This document shows positions 45,130 to 53,273 of a DNA stretch of 64,000 nt, one piece after another. Made by a program: the position numbers and the translations under genes. A model generated the notes under the pieces. It was not told the origin of the DNA. It was given only the letters and a program-made list of their open reading frames with translations, and made no database searches. How positions within the stretch are numbered: position 1 is the first letter of the stretch; every line of letters starts with the position of its first letter. The DNA is from Pirellulales bacterium (GTDB lineage: Bacteria; Planctomycetota; Planctomycetia; Pirellulales; Lacipirellulaceae), in assembly GCA_020847515.1 (NCBI GenBank), contig JADLBW010000059.1, positions 1-64,000 on the forward strand, given 5' to 3'.

Positions 45130-45756
45130 CTATTGAACAGTCCACGCGCCGCCCTGCGACAAACGCAGCAGCTTCGGCACGATCGCCCGCATGGCCCGTG
45201 CGCGATGACTCAGCGCCGCCTTGACCCGCGGGCCAAGCTCGCCGAACGTCTGATGATATTCAACGACCTCAAAGAGCGGATCGTAGCCAAATCCATTGGC
45301 GCCGGCCGCTTGGAACGCGATTCGGCCGCGGCACTCGTCGTGCGATTCAGCACGGATTACGCCCCCGGGATCGGCGACCGCCACGTGGCAAACGTAGCGG
45401 GCCGCGCGGCGCTCCGGCGGCACGTCGCGCAGCTCTTGCAAAAGCTTGCGATTGTTATCTTCGTCCGACGCCGCTTCGCCGGCGTAGCGGGCCGAGTAGA
45501 CGCCGGGGCGGCCTCCAAGGGCTTCGACCTCCAGCCCGCTGTCGTCAGCCAGGACCCACTCGTCCAGATGCCGGGCCTGCTCGATCGCCTTCTTGCGAGC
45601 ATTGGCGGCGAAAGTTTCGCCGTCCTCCACGACGTCGATGGGATGGGCGACCTGCGTCAACGTGAGCACGTCGTAGTCGTATGGCGCCAGCAGTTCCGCC
45701 AGTTCACGGCCCTTGGCGGCGTTAGTCGTGCCGATGACGAGGCGATGCTTTTTCAT
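45130..45756 (-). CDS. rdgB: XTP/dITP diphosphatase (RdgB/HAM1)
   Basis: 208 aa. Hydrolyses deaminated purine NTPs (dITP, XTP) and keeps them out of DNA and RNA. Family marks: GTTNAAKGRELAELL, DDSGLEVEALGGRPGVYSARYAG (two adjacent motifs), GFGYDPLFE and the terminal SHRARAM. Length is normal. It is read after the SPOR-like secreted protein gene on the same strand (44 nt apart). Confidence 0.94.
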   Translation of the reverse strand: MKKHRLVIGTTNAAKGRELAELLAPYDYDVLTLTQVAHPIDVVEDGETFAANARKKAIEQARHLDEWVLADDSGLEVEALGGRPGVYSARYAGEAASDEDNNRKLLQELRDVPPERRAARYVCHVAVADPGGVIRAESHDECRGRIAFQAAGANGFGYDPLFEVVEYHQTFGELGPRVKAALSHRARAMRAIVPKLLRLSQGGAWTVQ

Positions 45757-45800
45757 GGCGCCATCTTAACGTGCCGCCCGACCGGCGCCACGGCCCCGCC

Positions 45801-47075
45801 CTAGCGGCGCACATAGGCTGAACTGATCGATTGCTTCGGCGCCTCAATCGGTCGCGGTTGGATATCGAAGGGAACGCCTACCAGCCGCTTCGGATTGAAC
45901 CCGTCGGCGATGTCGCCCATTCCCTTGGAGAAGCGGCTGTCGAACTGCTGCTTGATCTCCATTTCCTCCGCTTGTAGCTTGCGGATCTGATCTTCCTTGA
46001 CTCCCATTTCGCGATAGACCGCGGCGTCAAAGGCTTGCGTGGGCGTGGCCGCGCTGAACGTGTTGATAATGATCTGCGCATCGGGCGTCGCCGGAAGCAA
46101 TCGGCCGTCGTCAAACCGCTGCATTTCATTGAACGATCCTACTGTCACGATGCTCTCGTGACGATCATGGAATTCGTAGGCCTCCCAGCCCTTCTCGCGC
46201 AGCGCAATCGTCAGCTTGTTGGCGTTTTCCGCGGCGACTACCAGCGGGTCCTTGGCCGTCATGGCCCGCGGCGAGAGGTTGTCGGGCACGCCGTCATTAG
46301 CCGCCTTTAACATCGTACGACCGGTGAACGTAGCCACCTGAATGGTGTACTTGCCCGGACAATCCAGCAGCGAATACTTGACCCCCTTATTCCACTTAGC
46401 GACCTCGGCGTCGACGCCGGGCGGGGTGAAGTACTCTTTGGGCAACAGCGGATTGCGGGTCAGGAACGCATGGCCCATCGGGCCGCGGGCGGCGGGCTTT
46501 CCCAGCCGCTGGTTGAGCGATTTCTGAAACTGGCGGACGTCGATCAGGCTTTGTGACGTCGCCTCGCCGGCTTCCACCTTCAAGCACTCCGGTTGCAGCG
46601 TTTTGACTCGCTCCAGAAGGTTTTGCGCCTCAGGGTCGTCAATGTGGGGAAACTCGCCGATCAGCACGGCATGTTCGACGACCTGGCTGCCCCGTTTGTA
46701 ACGCCGGCGAATGGGGGCCCCGTAGTCGTCGATTCCGCGACCCAGATCACGCTCGTCCAGGGTGAACGTCATGCCGTAGTAAAACGCCGGCAGATTGAAC
46801 TTGCTGCGCAGCTCGGCGACCAGATTGCGGGCCTCGGACTCGCCTCCCTCGCCCGTGAACGAGGCGGCCATGATCAGCCAAGGCCCGTTGGTTTCAGCCA
46901 GCGTGTAATCGGTATTGGAGTCGAATTCCACGCGTTTTCGAGGTACGACCTGCCGCCAAAACGGTTCGGCGGCCCGGACCGTAGCTTCAATAGGAACAGC
47001 GCAGGCTGTTAACAGGCAAAGGACGCCGAATTGCCAAGTAACCTTGCTCTCGACGCGTAGCATGGCCGGTTCCAT
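45801..47075 (-). CDS. Secreted protein with two SPOR-like repeats
   Basis: 424 aa with an N-terminal signal-like hydrophobic stretch (about 10-35, FGVLCLLTACAVPIEA; the TAC-A region could also be a weak lipobox). Two modules resemble SPOR domains: residues about 65-95 (WLIMAASFTGEGGESEARNLV) and about 255-330 (YTIQVATFTGR..KLTIALREKGWEAYEF..IVTVGSF). SPOR domains bind denuded peptidoglycan, so an envelope role is likely, but the match is by eye. It precedes rdgB. Confidence 0.65.
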   Translation of the reverse strand: MEPAMLRVESKVTWQFGVLCLLTACAVPIEATVRAAEPFWRQVVPRKRVEFDSNTDYTLAETNGPWLIMAASFTGEGGESEARNLVAELRSKFNLPAFYYGMTFTLDERDLGRGIDDYGAPIRRRYKRGSQVVEHAVLIGEFPHIDDPEAQNLLERVKTLQPECLKVEAGEATSQSLIDVRQFQKSLNQRLGKPAARGPMGHAFLTRNPLLPKEYFTPPGVDAEVAKWNKGVKYSLLDCPGKYTIQVATFTGRTMLKAANDGVPDNLSPRAMTAKDPLVVAAENANKLTIALREKGWEAYEFHDRHESIVTVGSFNEMQRFDDGRLLPATPDAQIIINTFSAATPTQAFDAAVYREMGVKEDQIRKLQAEEMEIKQQFDSRFSKGMGDIADGFNPKRLVGVPFDIQPRPIEAPKQSISSAYVRR

Positions 47076-47416
47076 GATAGGGAGGGACGGGAATGCGGTG
47101 CGGAACGTAGCAAAGCTGCCATTGCCGCGCCCAGATCAAACTGCCCCGTGTATCAGCGCGCATCGGCGCGAGGCGCCGTCCTTCCGTGCGTTCTTGCCGC
47201 CGCCCAGTCGCCGCAGGCAACGCTGACAAGCGTCGCGCCATGCGCGCGACGCCTAACTTACGCTGCCAGTGAACTGGCAGTCGAAGCGTCCGGCCGGCGT
47301 CGCCGCCGGCGTCGACACAACTTCACCGGCTGGCGCCGAACATCCACTTCCGCCCGCCGCTAGCCCGTGCTAAAATCCTGGATTCCCGCATCGCGAAACG
47401 GCCTGCGGCGTTTACC
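47076..47416. other. Intergenic region upstream of tRNA-Val
   Basis: 341 nt without a gene. Its right end holds the tRNA promoter (listed). Nothing else is recognised. Confidence 0.5.
47348..47376 (+). promoter_or_regulatory. Promoter of tRNA-Val
   Basis: An extended -10, TGC-TAAAAT (47368-47376), lies 41 nt before the tRNA. The -35 at 17 bp (TTCCGC, 47348-47353) is weak, as usual with extended -10 promoters. Confidence 0.55.
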
Positions 47417-47490
47417 GGGCGATTAGCTCAGTTGGCTAGAGCACCAGCTCGACAAGCTGGGGGTCGAAGGTTCGAGCCCTTCATCGCCCA
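47417..47490 (+). tRNA. tRNA-Val (anticodon GAC)
   Basis: 74 nt. Acceptor GGGCGAT pairs with ATCGCCC, followed by discriminator A. D-loop AGCTCAGTTGGCTAGAGC, anticodon stem CCAGC/GCTGG with loop TCGACAA (anticodon GAC), and T-arm GAAGGTTCGAGCCCTTC are all intact. CCA is not encoded. A short ribosomal-type gene follows 70 nt downstream. Confidence 0.97.
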
Positions 47491-47560
47491 CTGGAGTTTG
47501 CCGTGCGGCAGCGGCCATTATCCTTCATCAGGCGGCTTTCCATAGAACCGGAGTTTATCG

Positions 47561-47650
47561 TTGGGTACTAAGAAGTCAGGCAAGGGTCGGCGAAAATTGG
47601 GTCGCAAAAAGCGGCGCATGCGCGCTAAGATCCGTCATCGCAAGAAGTAA
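47561..47650 (+). CDS. Very small basic protein, ribosomal type (bS22/AURKAIP1-COX24-like)
   Basis: 29 residues from TTG 47561; GGAG lies 7 nt upstream (47550-47553). The sequence is MGTKKSGKGRRKLG followed by RKKRRMRAKIRHRKK, with 19 Lys/Arg and no acidic residue. The RKKRRMRAKIRHRKK core resembles the COX24/AURKAIP1 family (bS22 of mycobacterial ribosomes) from memory. It sits 70 nt behind tRNA-Val, possibly on the same transcript. It is too short for standard ORF calling; the good ribosome binding site and the composition support it. A chance ORF cannot be excluded. Confidence 0.7.
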   Translation: MGTKKSGKGRRKLGRKKRRMRAKIRHRKK

Positions 47651-47743
47651 CGAGTCCGGATAAACTCTCTTTTCTGAGCGCATGGGCCCCTTCAGCCCCG
47701 CCCAACGGCCCTGCGCTGTCGCCAGGACAGGCCGCTCTGCTCG

Positions 47744-48523
47744 CTAGAGCGAACGCAGGAATTGCACAGCGTTCGACGCGTCCTCGACCGGCTCGCGCGA
47801 GGCCCGGCGCTCGATCGTAATCCAGCCGCGGTATTCGCGTTCTTCCAGCACGCTCAATAGTTCCGGAAGGTTCGCCGAGCCGCGGCCTAGTACCACGTCG
47901 CCTCCCCCGGGACCGCCCAGACCTCGCACCGCGTCGTTGGCGAAAACATGGAGCACCCGTGGCCCCACGTCGGCGGCGTACGCCGCGGGCGACTGGCTGT
48001 GGAGAATCAGATCGGCAGGACTGAGATCGACCCCGATAAGTCCCTCGGGCAACTCATTCAGCAGGGCGTTGACGTCGGCCGGACGTACCGCCGGGGCCTG
48101 CAAGGCCAATTGGACCCCCAGGCGGTTGCCCTGAGAGGCCAATGCCAGAAGGGCTTCGACCAGGGTAGCGCGGTGCGGATCGTCGGGCAGCGGCAGCGAC
48201 CCCAGCGCGATCAGCAGCACGCGGGACTGCAATCGCGACGCCGCGTGCATGCTGTTGATCGTGGCCTCTAAGCGCCGCTCCAAATCATCGGCCTCGGCAT
48301 ACCCGCGCCGCGTGGGAAAGGCGGTCGATCCAACCCGCAAGTTCAAATCTTCCAGCAATTTCCGGATATGTCGCAGTGCGGTGCTCGATAGATCGGCGGC
48401 GGGCAGTTCTTGCCGAAGGTCTATTTGCACTCCTTGGCATCCCAGCCGGCTTGCCGTGTGCAATGCTTGTCTCAGCGGTTGTGCCAGGCATTTGGTCTGT
48501 AGGGCGATCGGCAGGCCAATCAC
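47744..48523 (-). CDS. Sugar phosphate isomerase/epimerase-like TIM-barrel protein
   Basis: 259 aa from GTG 48523, which has GGAG 6 nt upstream; an ATG at 48616 is also in frame but leaves only 20 nt to the divergent gene. The protein is of the xylose isomerase-like/AP endonuclease 2 barrel type: LGCQGVQIDLR near the start, HAASRLQSRVLLIALGSLP, IGVDLSPADLILH, HVFANDAVRGLGGPGGGD and YRGWITIERR at the end. Metal-ligand residues are incomplete by eye, so activity is uncertain. The substrate is unknown. Confidence 0.72.
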   Translation of the reverse strand: MIGLPIALQTKCLAQPLRQALHTASRLGCQGVQIDLRQELPAADLSSTALRHIRKLLEDLNLRVGSTAFPTRRGYAEADDLERRLEATINSMHAASRLQSRVLLIALGSLPLPDDPHRATLVEALLALASQGNRLGVQLALQAPAVRPADVNALLNELPEGLIGVDLSPADLILHSQSPAAYAADVGPRVLHVFANDAVRGLGGPGGGDVVLGRGSANLPELLSVLEEREYRGWITIERRASREPVEDASNAVQFLRSL

Positions 48524-48636
48524 AGCTTGCTCCGAGACGGTGAAGTTTGAGGCGGGGCCGGGAGGCGTCCCATCGGCTGCCCGGCTATCGCCGCGCAGCG
48601 GGTGAGCGCCCTCCATGATACGGGTCTAGTTGCGCC

Positions 48637-51264
48637 GTGAATCTCGCGCTTTCCAACCTGCTGATTCTAGCCGTCGCCGCCGCGCCGCAAAGCCAATTGC
48701 GGCATCACCCCGACGCGGTCGAAGTCTTCAATTGCCAATTCGATCGCCAGTGGGACGTCAATTACGACAATTGGCCGGACAAATGGCAGCGCGGGTTTGG
48801 TCCAAGCCTTCCGCCGTATGTCAAAGCGGGCATCGAACCGGTCGAAGGGTCCATTTCGGGCCAATGCCTGGTGGTCCATGCCAACGGCGGCGGCGCACGG
48901 CTGGAAAGCCCGTGCGCCAGCGTGACCCGCAATTTTAGCTACAAGGTCGAAGCCCGATTGCGGGTGACAGGGCTGAAGTATGCGCGCGTTCAAGTCCGGC
49001 TGGAGTTCTGCGACGAGCAAAAGCAGGTCCTCGAGACCGTCTGCGGCGATTGGCTGACCTCGAACGACGATTGGGCGGATTCGCATCTGGGCCCAGTCTA
49101 TCCTTCGCACCCGGGCATTCGCCTCGCCCGGGCCGTGCTGTACGTCGAACCCGGGGCGCGCGTCGATCTGACGGGCGAAGTGGCCCTGGCATCCCTGTGG
49201 ATGGGCCGCCTGCCGAAGATGGAGGTCCGCACCAACAGCGCCTTCAACGTGTACGCCAATAAGGACGAGATCGAGGTCACGTGCGATTTGTCGGGCGTTC
49301 TCGATAGCGACCCCGACATCCTCTTCGAGCTGCTGGACGCAAGCAGCCAGCGCATAGAAGGCAATCGCGTCCGGGTCGAAGGCCGGCTGATTACCGTCAA
49401 ACGGAGCAAGGCGTCGGAAATCGTCGAATCCGACGCTGATAGTCGCGCGGCGTATGCCGGCGCTACTTCGTGGCATCCGCCGATCGTCGAGCCCGGTTTT
49501 TACAAAGTCTGCGTGACGATGCAAACGGCCGAGGGCCGGCTGAAGCGCGACGTCATCAATATCGCGCTCGCCCCGCCCCTGGAGCGTACCGCCCGTAGCG
49601 AGTTCGGCTGGTCGCTGGCCGGCGACGACCTCCCGATCAGCTTCGACGACCTGGCCAGGCTGCTCCCGCGAGTCGCCGTCAATTGGGTAAAGCTGCCGGT
49701 ATGGTACAGCCAGCAACACGCCCAGCGCGGCGACGAGCTCGCCCTGCTGGCCGAGCGGCTGGCCGCCGCCGACGTCGAAGTGGTAGGCGTCTTGGATCGC
49801 CCGCCCGCCGACTCCGAGTTCGCCGCCCGGTTGAATCCCGCATCAGCCTTCGCCGACATCCTCAGCGCCGATCCTGCCACATGGATGCCGCTGCTCGACC
49901 CCGTGCTGACCCGGTTGTCGCTTCGCGTCCGGTGGTGGCAATTGGGAGGGGACTTCGACGAAAGCCTGGCCGCAGCGCCGAATCTCGAAGCCGCCATTGG
50001 AGAGCTTCGGGGCAAGCTGTTTCGATTCGGCCAGGAAGTTTGCCTGGGCATCGGGTGGTCGTGGAACAAGGCGACCGCCAGCGACCTGCCCGCCACCTGG
50101 GAGTTCCAGCAGTACAGCGCATCGCCAGGCCTGAGGGGCGAGGAGGTCGGCGACTATCTGGATCTGCCGGCCCGCCCGGGCGTGAAACGGTGGACGTTAG
50201 TCGAACCCTTGCCGCGCAGCGATTACGATTTGGCAACTCGCGTGCGAGATCTGGTGGAGCAAATGGTGGAGGCCAAGATCCACGGCGCCGACGCCATCTT
50301 CGCCTCTCGGCCGTTCGATGACGAGCGCGGCCTGATGACCGACAGCGGCGCGCCCAGCGAATTGCTCCTGCCGTGGCGGACGACGGCCTGGGTGCTGGGA
50401 GGCGCCACATACCTCGGTACGCTGCCGCTGGCCGGCGGCAGCGCCAATCGCCTGTTCGAGTCCGCTCAAGGCGACATGGTGATGGTGATCTGGAACGACA
50501 AGCCGACTCGCGAAGCGCTTTACGTCGGCGACCAGGCCCGCGTGCTTGACGTTTGGGGCCGCCAGCGCTCGCTGCAAACGAACGATGCCGCACAACTGAT
50601 CGACGTCGATTCGTTGCCGCGATTCGTGGTCGGCCTCAACCCGTCAATCGCGCGGTGGCGCCAGTCGGCCGCCTTCGCCGAAACGCACATTCCCAGCGTG
50701 TTCGGCCATGCCCACCCCAACCACCTGCGAATTCTCAACCCGTTTTCCCAGGGCGTCAGCGGATCGGTCGAAGTGCATGCTCCCAGCGGCTGGCAGATCT
50801 CCCCGGCGAAGATCGATTTCAAGCTCGCTGCCGGCGAATCGGCGTCGCTACCGCTGAGCGTGTCGTTGCCGTTCGACGCTTCGGGGGGGCCGACGCCGGT
50901 GCGGGCGGATTTTACTATCGACGCCGATCGCCAATACCGTCTCAGCGTATTCCGCAATCTGGTCGTTGGCGACGGCGACATCCAGATCGAAACCAATAGC
51001 CGGCTGGAAGAGGACGGCTCCTTGGTGGTCGAACAGCGAATGGTGAATTACGGGGCCGCGCCCGCCGACTTCAAATGTCTGCTCTACGCACCCGGGGGAC
51101 GCCGCCGCCAACGTACGCAAGTCGTGCAGTTAGGCGCGAGCCCCGACCTGAAAATCTACCGCTATGCCAATGGCGCCGAGTTGCTGGGCGCCGAGCTCTG
51201 GCTGCGTGCGCAGGAAGTCGACGGGCCGCGGGTGCTCAACCACCGGTTCATTGTCGAGCAATAG
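48637..51264 (+). CDS. Large secreted planctomycete protein, function unknown
   Basis: 875 aa with a short N-terminal signal (LALSNLLILAVAAAPQ). I do not recognise the family. The order appears to be an N-terminal carbohydrate-binding-like beta domain (30-200), a linker/Ig-like part (200-320), a central part that resembles a glycoside-hydrolase barrel (about 330-620; WVKLPVWYSQQHAQRG, WWQLGGDFDESL) and C-terminal Ig-like domains (680-870). The start is GTG 48637 and no clear ribosome binding site is seen. It faces the isomerase gene divergently and precedes the Nif3-family gene. Confidence 0.6.
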   Translation: MNLALSNLLILAVAAAPQSQLRHHPDAVEVFNCQFDRQWDVNYDNWPDKWQRGFGPSLPPYVKAGIEPVEGSISGQCLVVHANGGGARLESPCASVTRNFSYKVEARLRVTGLKYARVQVRLEFCDEQKQVLETVCGDWLTSNDDWADSHLGPVYPSHPGIRLARAVLYVEPGARVDLTGEVALASLWMGRLPKMEVRTNSAFNVYANKDEIEVTCDLSGVLDSDPDILFELLDASSQRIEGNRVRVEGRLITVKRSKASEIVESDADSRAAYAGATSWHPPIVEPGFYKVCVTMQTAEGRLKRDVINIALAPPLERTARSEFGWSLAGDDLPISFDDLARLLPRVAVNWVKLPVWYSQQHAQRGDELALLAERLAAADVEVVGVLDRPPADSEFAARLNPASAFADILSADPATWMPLLDPVLTRLSLRVRWWQLGGDFDESLAAAPNLEAAIGELRGKLFRFGQEVCLGIGWSWNKATASDLPATWEFQQYSASPGLRGEEVGDYLDLPARPGVKRWTLVEPLPRSDYDLATRVRDLVEQMVEAKIHGADAIFASRPFDDERGLMTDSGAPSELLLPWRTTAWVLGGATYLGTLPLAGGSANRLFESAQGDMVMVIWNDKPTREALYVGDQARVLDVWGRQRSLQTNDAAQLIDVDSLPRFVVGLNPSIARWRQSAAFAETHIPSVFGHAHPNHLRILNPFSQGVSGSVEVHAPSGWQISPAKIDFKLAAGESASLPLSVSLPFDASGGPTPVRADFTIDADRQYRLSVFRNLVVGDGDIQIETNSRLEEDGSLVVEQRMVNYGAAPADFKCLLYAPGGRRRQRTQVVQLGASPDLKIYRYANGAELLGAELWLRAQEVDGPRVLNHRFIVEQ

Positions 51265-51325
51265 ACCGGTCCGGCAGTCTTGTGCGGTGCGCGTCGGCCG
51301 GTCTACCATGCGTGCGCCCGGGGTC

Positions 51326-51345
51326 GCCGGCGCACTGGCGCCGGC
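51326..51345 (+). terminator. Hairpin after the large secreted protein gene
   Basis: GCCGGCGC and GCGCCGGC form a perfect 8-bp stem with a 4-nt loop, about 60 nt past the stop. The arms are the same octamers as in the hairpin after rdgB. No T-tract. Confidence 0.4.
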
Positions 51346-51412
51346 GCCCGGCCCGTGCGGGCACCGCCCAGCCGGTTCGCCGGCCGACCTGTAGATAGGG
51401 ATTAAGCAGCCG

Positions 51413-52201
51413 ATGCCAACCGTTGGTGACGTGGCCCAGGTGCTCGAACAACTCGCTCCGCTCGCCTTGGCGGAGGACTGGGACAATGTCGGACTGCTCG
51501 TCGGGGACGCCGCGTGGCCCGCCGAGCGGGTGATGACCTGCCTGACGGTCACGGCTGACACCGTAGCGGAGGCCCTCGCCGAGGGCGCTAATCTGATCGT
51601 GTCGCATCACCCGCTACCGTTCCGCCCCGTCAAAACCATCACCGCCGAAACCACCGTCGGACGCCTGCTGCTGCAGCTCGTAAAGCATTCGATCGCAGTG
51701 TATAGCCCACATACTGCGTTTGATTCGGCCTCAGCCGGGATCAACCAGCACCTGGCAATCGGCCTGGGCCTGCAAGAGATCCTCGCCCTGACGCCGTTGG
51801 CCTCCGACCCGGAAGAAGGCGCCGGGCGGCATGGCCTGGTGGGCGAGCCATTGACCCGCCGCGAACTGGCCGAACGCACCAAGCAGTTCCTCAACATCGG
51901 CGCCGTCCGCATCGTCGGCGCCGACGATCAAAGCGTCTCCCGGGTCGCCATCGCCTGCGGCAGCGGCGGGTCTTTTCTGGACGCCGCGGCCAAGGCCGGC
52001 TGCGACGTGCTGGTTACCGGCGAAGCAAGCTTCCATACATGCCTGGAGGCCGAATCGCTCGGCATGGGGCTGATCTTAGCGGGCCACTTCGCCAGCGAAC
52101 GCTTTGCCCTGCTCTCCCTGGCCGACTATCTGACCGATCAGCTTCCTGGCGCTACGGTATGGGCCAGCCGCCGAGAGCGCGATCCCCTGCGCGTCGTGTA
52201 G
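51413..52201 (+). CDS. Nif3-like dinuclear metal-centre protein (YqfO/GTP cyclohydrolase I type 2 family)
   Basis: 262 aa. Nif3 family; conserved metal motifs SHHPLPFRP (His-His) and a C-terminal GHFASERFALLSLADYL, plus the early WDNVGLLVGD. Several members are annotated as GTP cyclohydrolase type 2 or dinuclear metal enzymes, but the true activity of most is unknown. Shorter than the YqfO form, it lacks the central inserted domain. Starts at ATG 51413. Confidence 0.88.
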   Translation: MPTVGDVAQVLEQLAPLALAEDWDNVGLLVGDAAWPAERVMTCLTVTADTVAEALAEGANLIVSHHPLPFRPVKTITAETTVGRLLLQLVKHSIAVYSPHTAFDSASAGINQHLAIGLGLQEILALTPLASDPEEGAGRHGLVGEPLTRRELAERTKQFLNIGAVRIVGADDQSVSRVAIACGSGGSFLDAAAKAGCDVLVTGEASFHTCLEAESLGMGLILAGHFASERFALLSLADYLTDQLPGATVWASRRERDPLRVV

Positions 52202-52475
52202 GGCCGCCCTGCACGCCCCCTCGCCTACCGTGCCAGTCCAGCGTCCGTTCGCAAACTGGCGGCCCGCCAGGGCGAGGAGGGCCCCGTCACCGCAGCGCCG
52301 GGCCGTTGACCGACATGAGGGGGGCCCTAGAATAGCCCGCAGCCGGGCGGGCCTTCGCGGAAGTACGCCCTATGAACCGAATTCCGGTGTGAAACGTACC
52401 ATTAAAGTCGGCGGCGTTGTGCTGCCGAAAGCGTTTCGGTGCTTCTGGTTTCAGCAGGACTCTTACGGCAGACCT

Positions 52476-53267
52476 ATGACCAACGTCCCGCAATCGCGCC
52501 CGGCCGAGTGCCCACGATTTCTTACGGCGCTGCCGGTCTATAACGAAGCCAAACACGTTACGGCCGTGCTGGATGAAGTCGTCCGCAGTGCGGGGGATGT
52601 GCTGGTCGTCGATGACGGCTCTACGGACGGCACGCGCGAGCTGCTGGCCCAGCGCCGCGATGTCGCCGTCGTTTCTCATCCGCGAAATCGCGGATACGGC
52701 GCGGCGCTGCGGACGGCCTTCGACTATGCCGTGGCGCACGAATACGACGTGCTGGTGACCATCGATTGCGATGGCCAGCACGAGCCGCAACGAATTGCGC
52801 AGTTGGCTGCCGCGTGCCGCCATGCCGATATCGTGTCGGGCAGCCGGTACCTGGAACTGGACGAGGCGGCCCGCCAGGCGCCGCCCGATCGCCGGCGGAT
52901 CAACGTCCAGATTACCGACGAGCTGAACTGCCGCTTCGGGCTGAAGCTGACCGACGCCTTTTGCGGCTTTAAGGCATATCGGGTCAAGGCCTTGAAGCGG
53001 TTGAAGCTGGTCGAAGCCGGCTATGCAATGCCCTTGGAGTTGTGGGTTCAGGCGGCGTATCACGGCCTTACCATCGTCGAGGTTCCCGTGCCGCTAATAT
53101 ATCTGGACGAAGAGCGCAGCTTCGGCGGCGCGCTGGACGACGCGGCCCGGCGGCTTGCCTATTATCATGAGGTAATCGATCGCGCAGTCAGCGCCTGTAC
53201 CGCGCGCGGTCGCGAGTGTTCATCGGCGGCGTTTCCTTGCGCTGAAGTGTTTCAAGGCTGTTGCTGA
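52476..53267 (+). CDS. Family 2 glycosyltransferase
   Basis: 263 aa from ATG 52476. The GT-A fold begins FLTALPVYNEAKHV, the nucleotide-binding Asp pair is VVDDGSTDGT, and the metal-binding region is TIDCDGQHEP, as in polyprenyl-phosphate sugar transferases (dolichol-phosphate mannosyltransferase type). No membrane segments are obvious, so it is likely cytosolic or peripheral. The frame is open upstream to 52230, but the preceding residues are not family-like. The large BshC-like gene starts 7 nt after the stop. Confidence 0.85.
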   Translation: MTNVPQSRPAECPRFLTALPVYNEAKHVTAVLDEVVRSAGDVLVVDDGSTDGTRELLAQRRDVAVVSHPRNRGYGAALRTAFDYAVAHEYDVLVTIDCDGQHEPQRIAQLAAACRHADIVSGSRYLELDEAARQAPPDRRRINVQITDELNCRFGLKLTDAFCGFKAYRVKALKRLKLVEAGYAMPLELWVQAAYHGLTIVEVPVPLIYLDEERSFGGALDDAARRLAYYHEVIDRAVSACTARGRECSSAAFPCAEVFQGCC

Positions 53268-53273
53268 ACGCCT

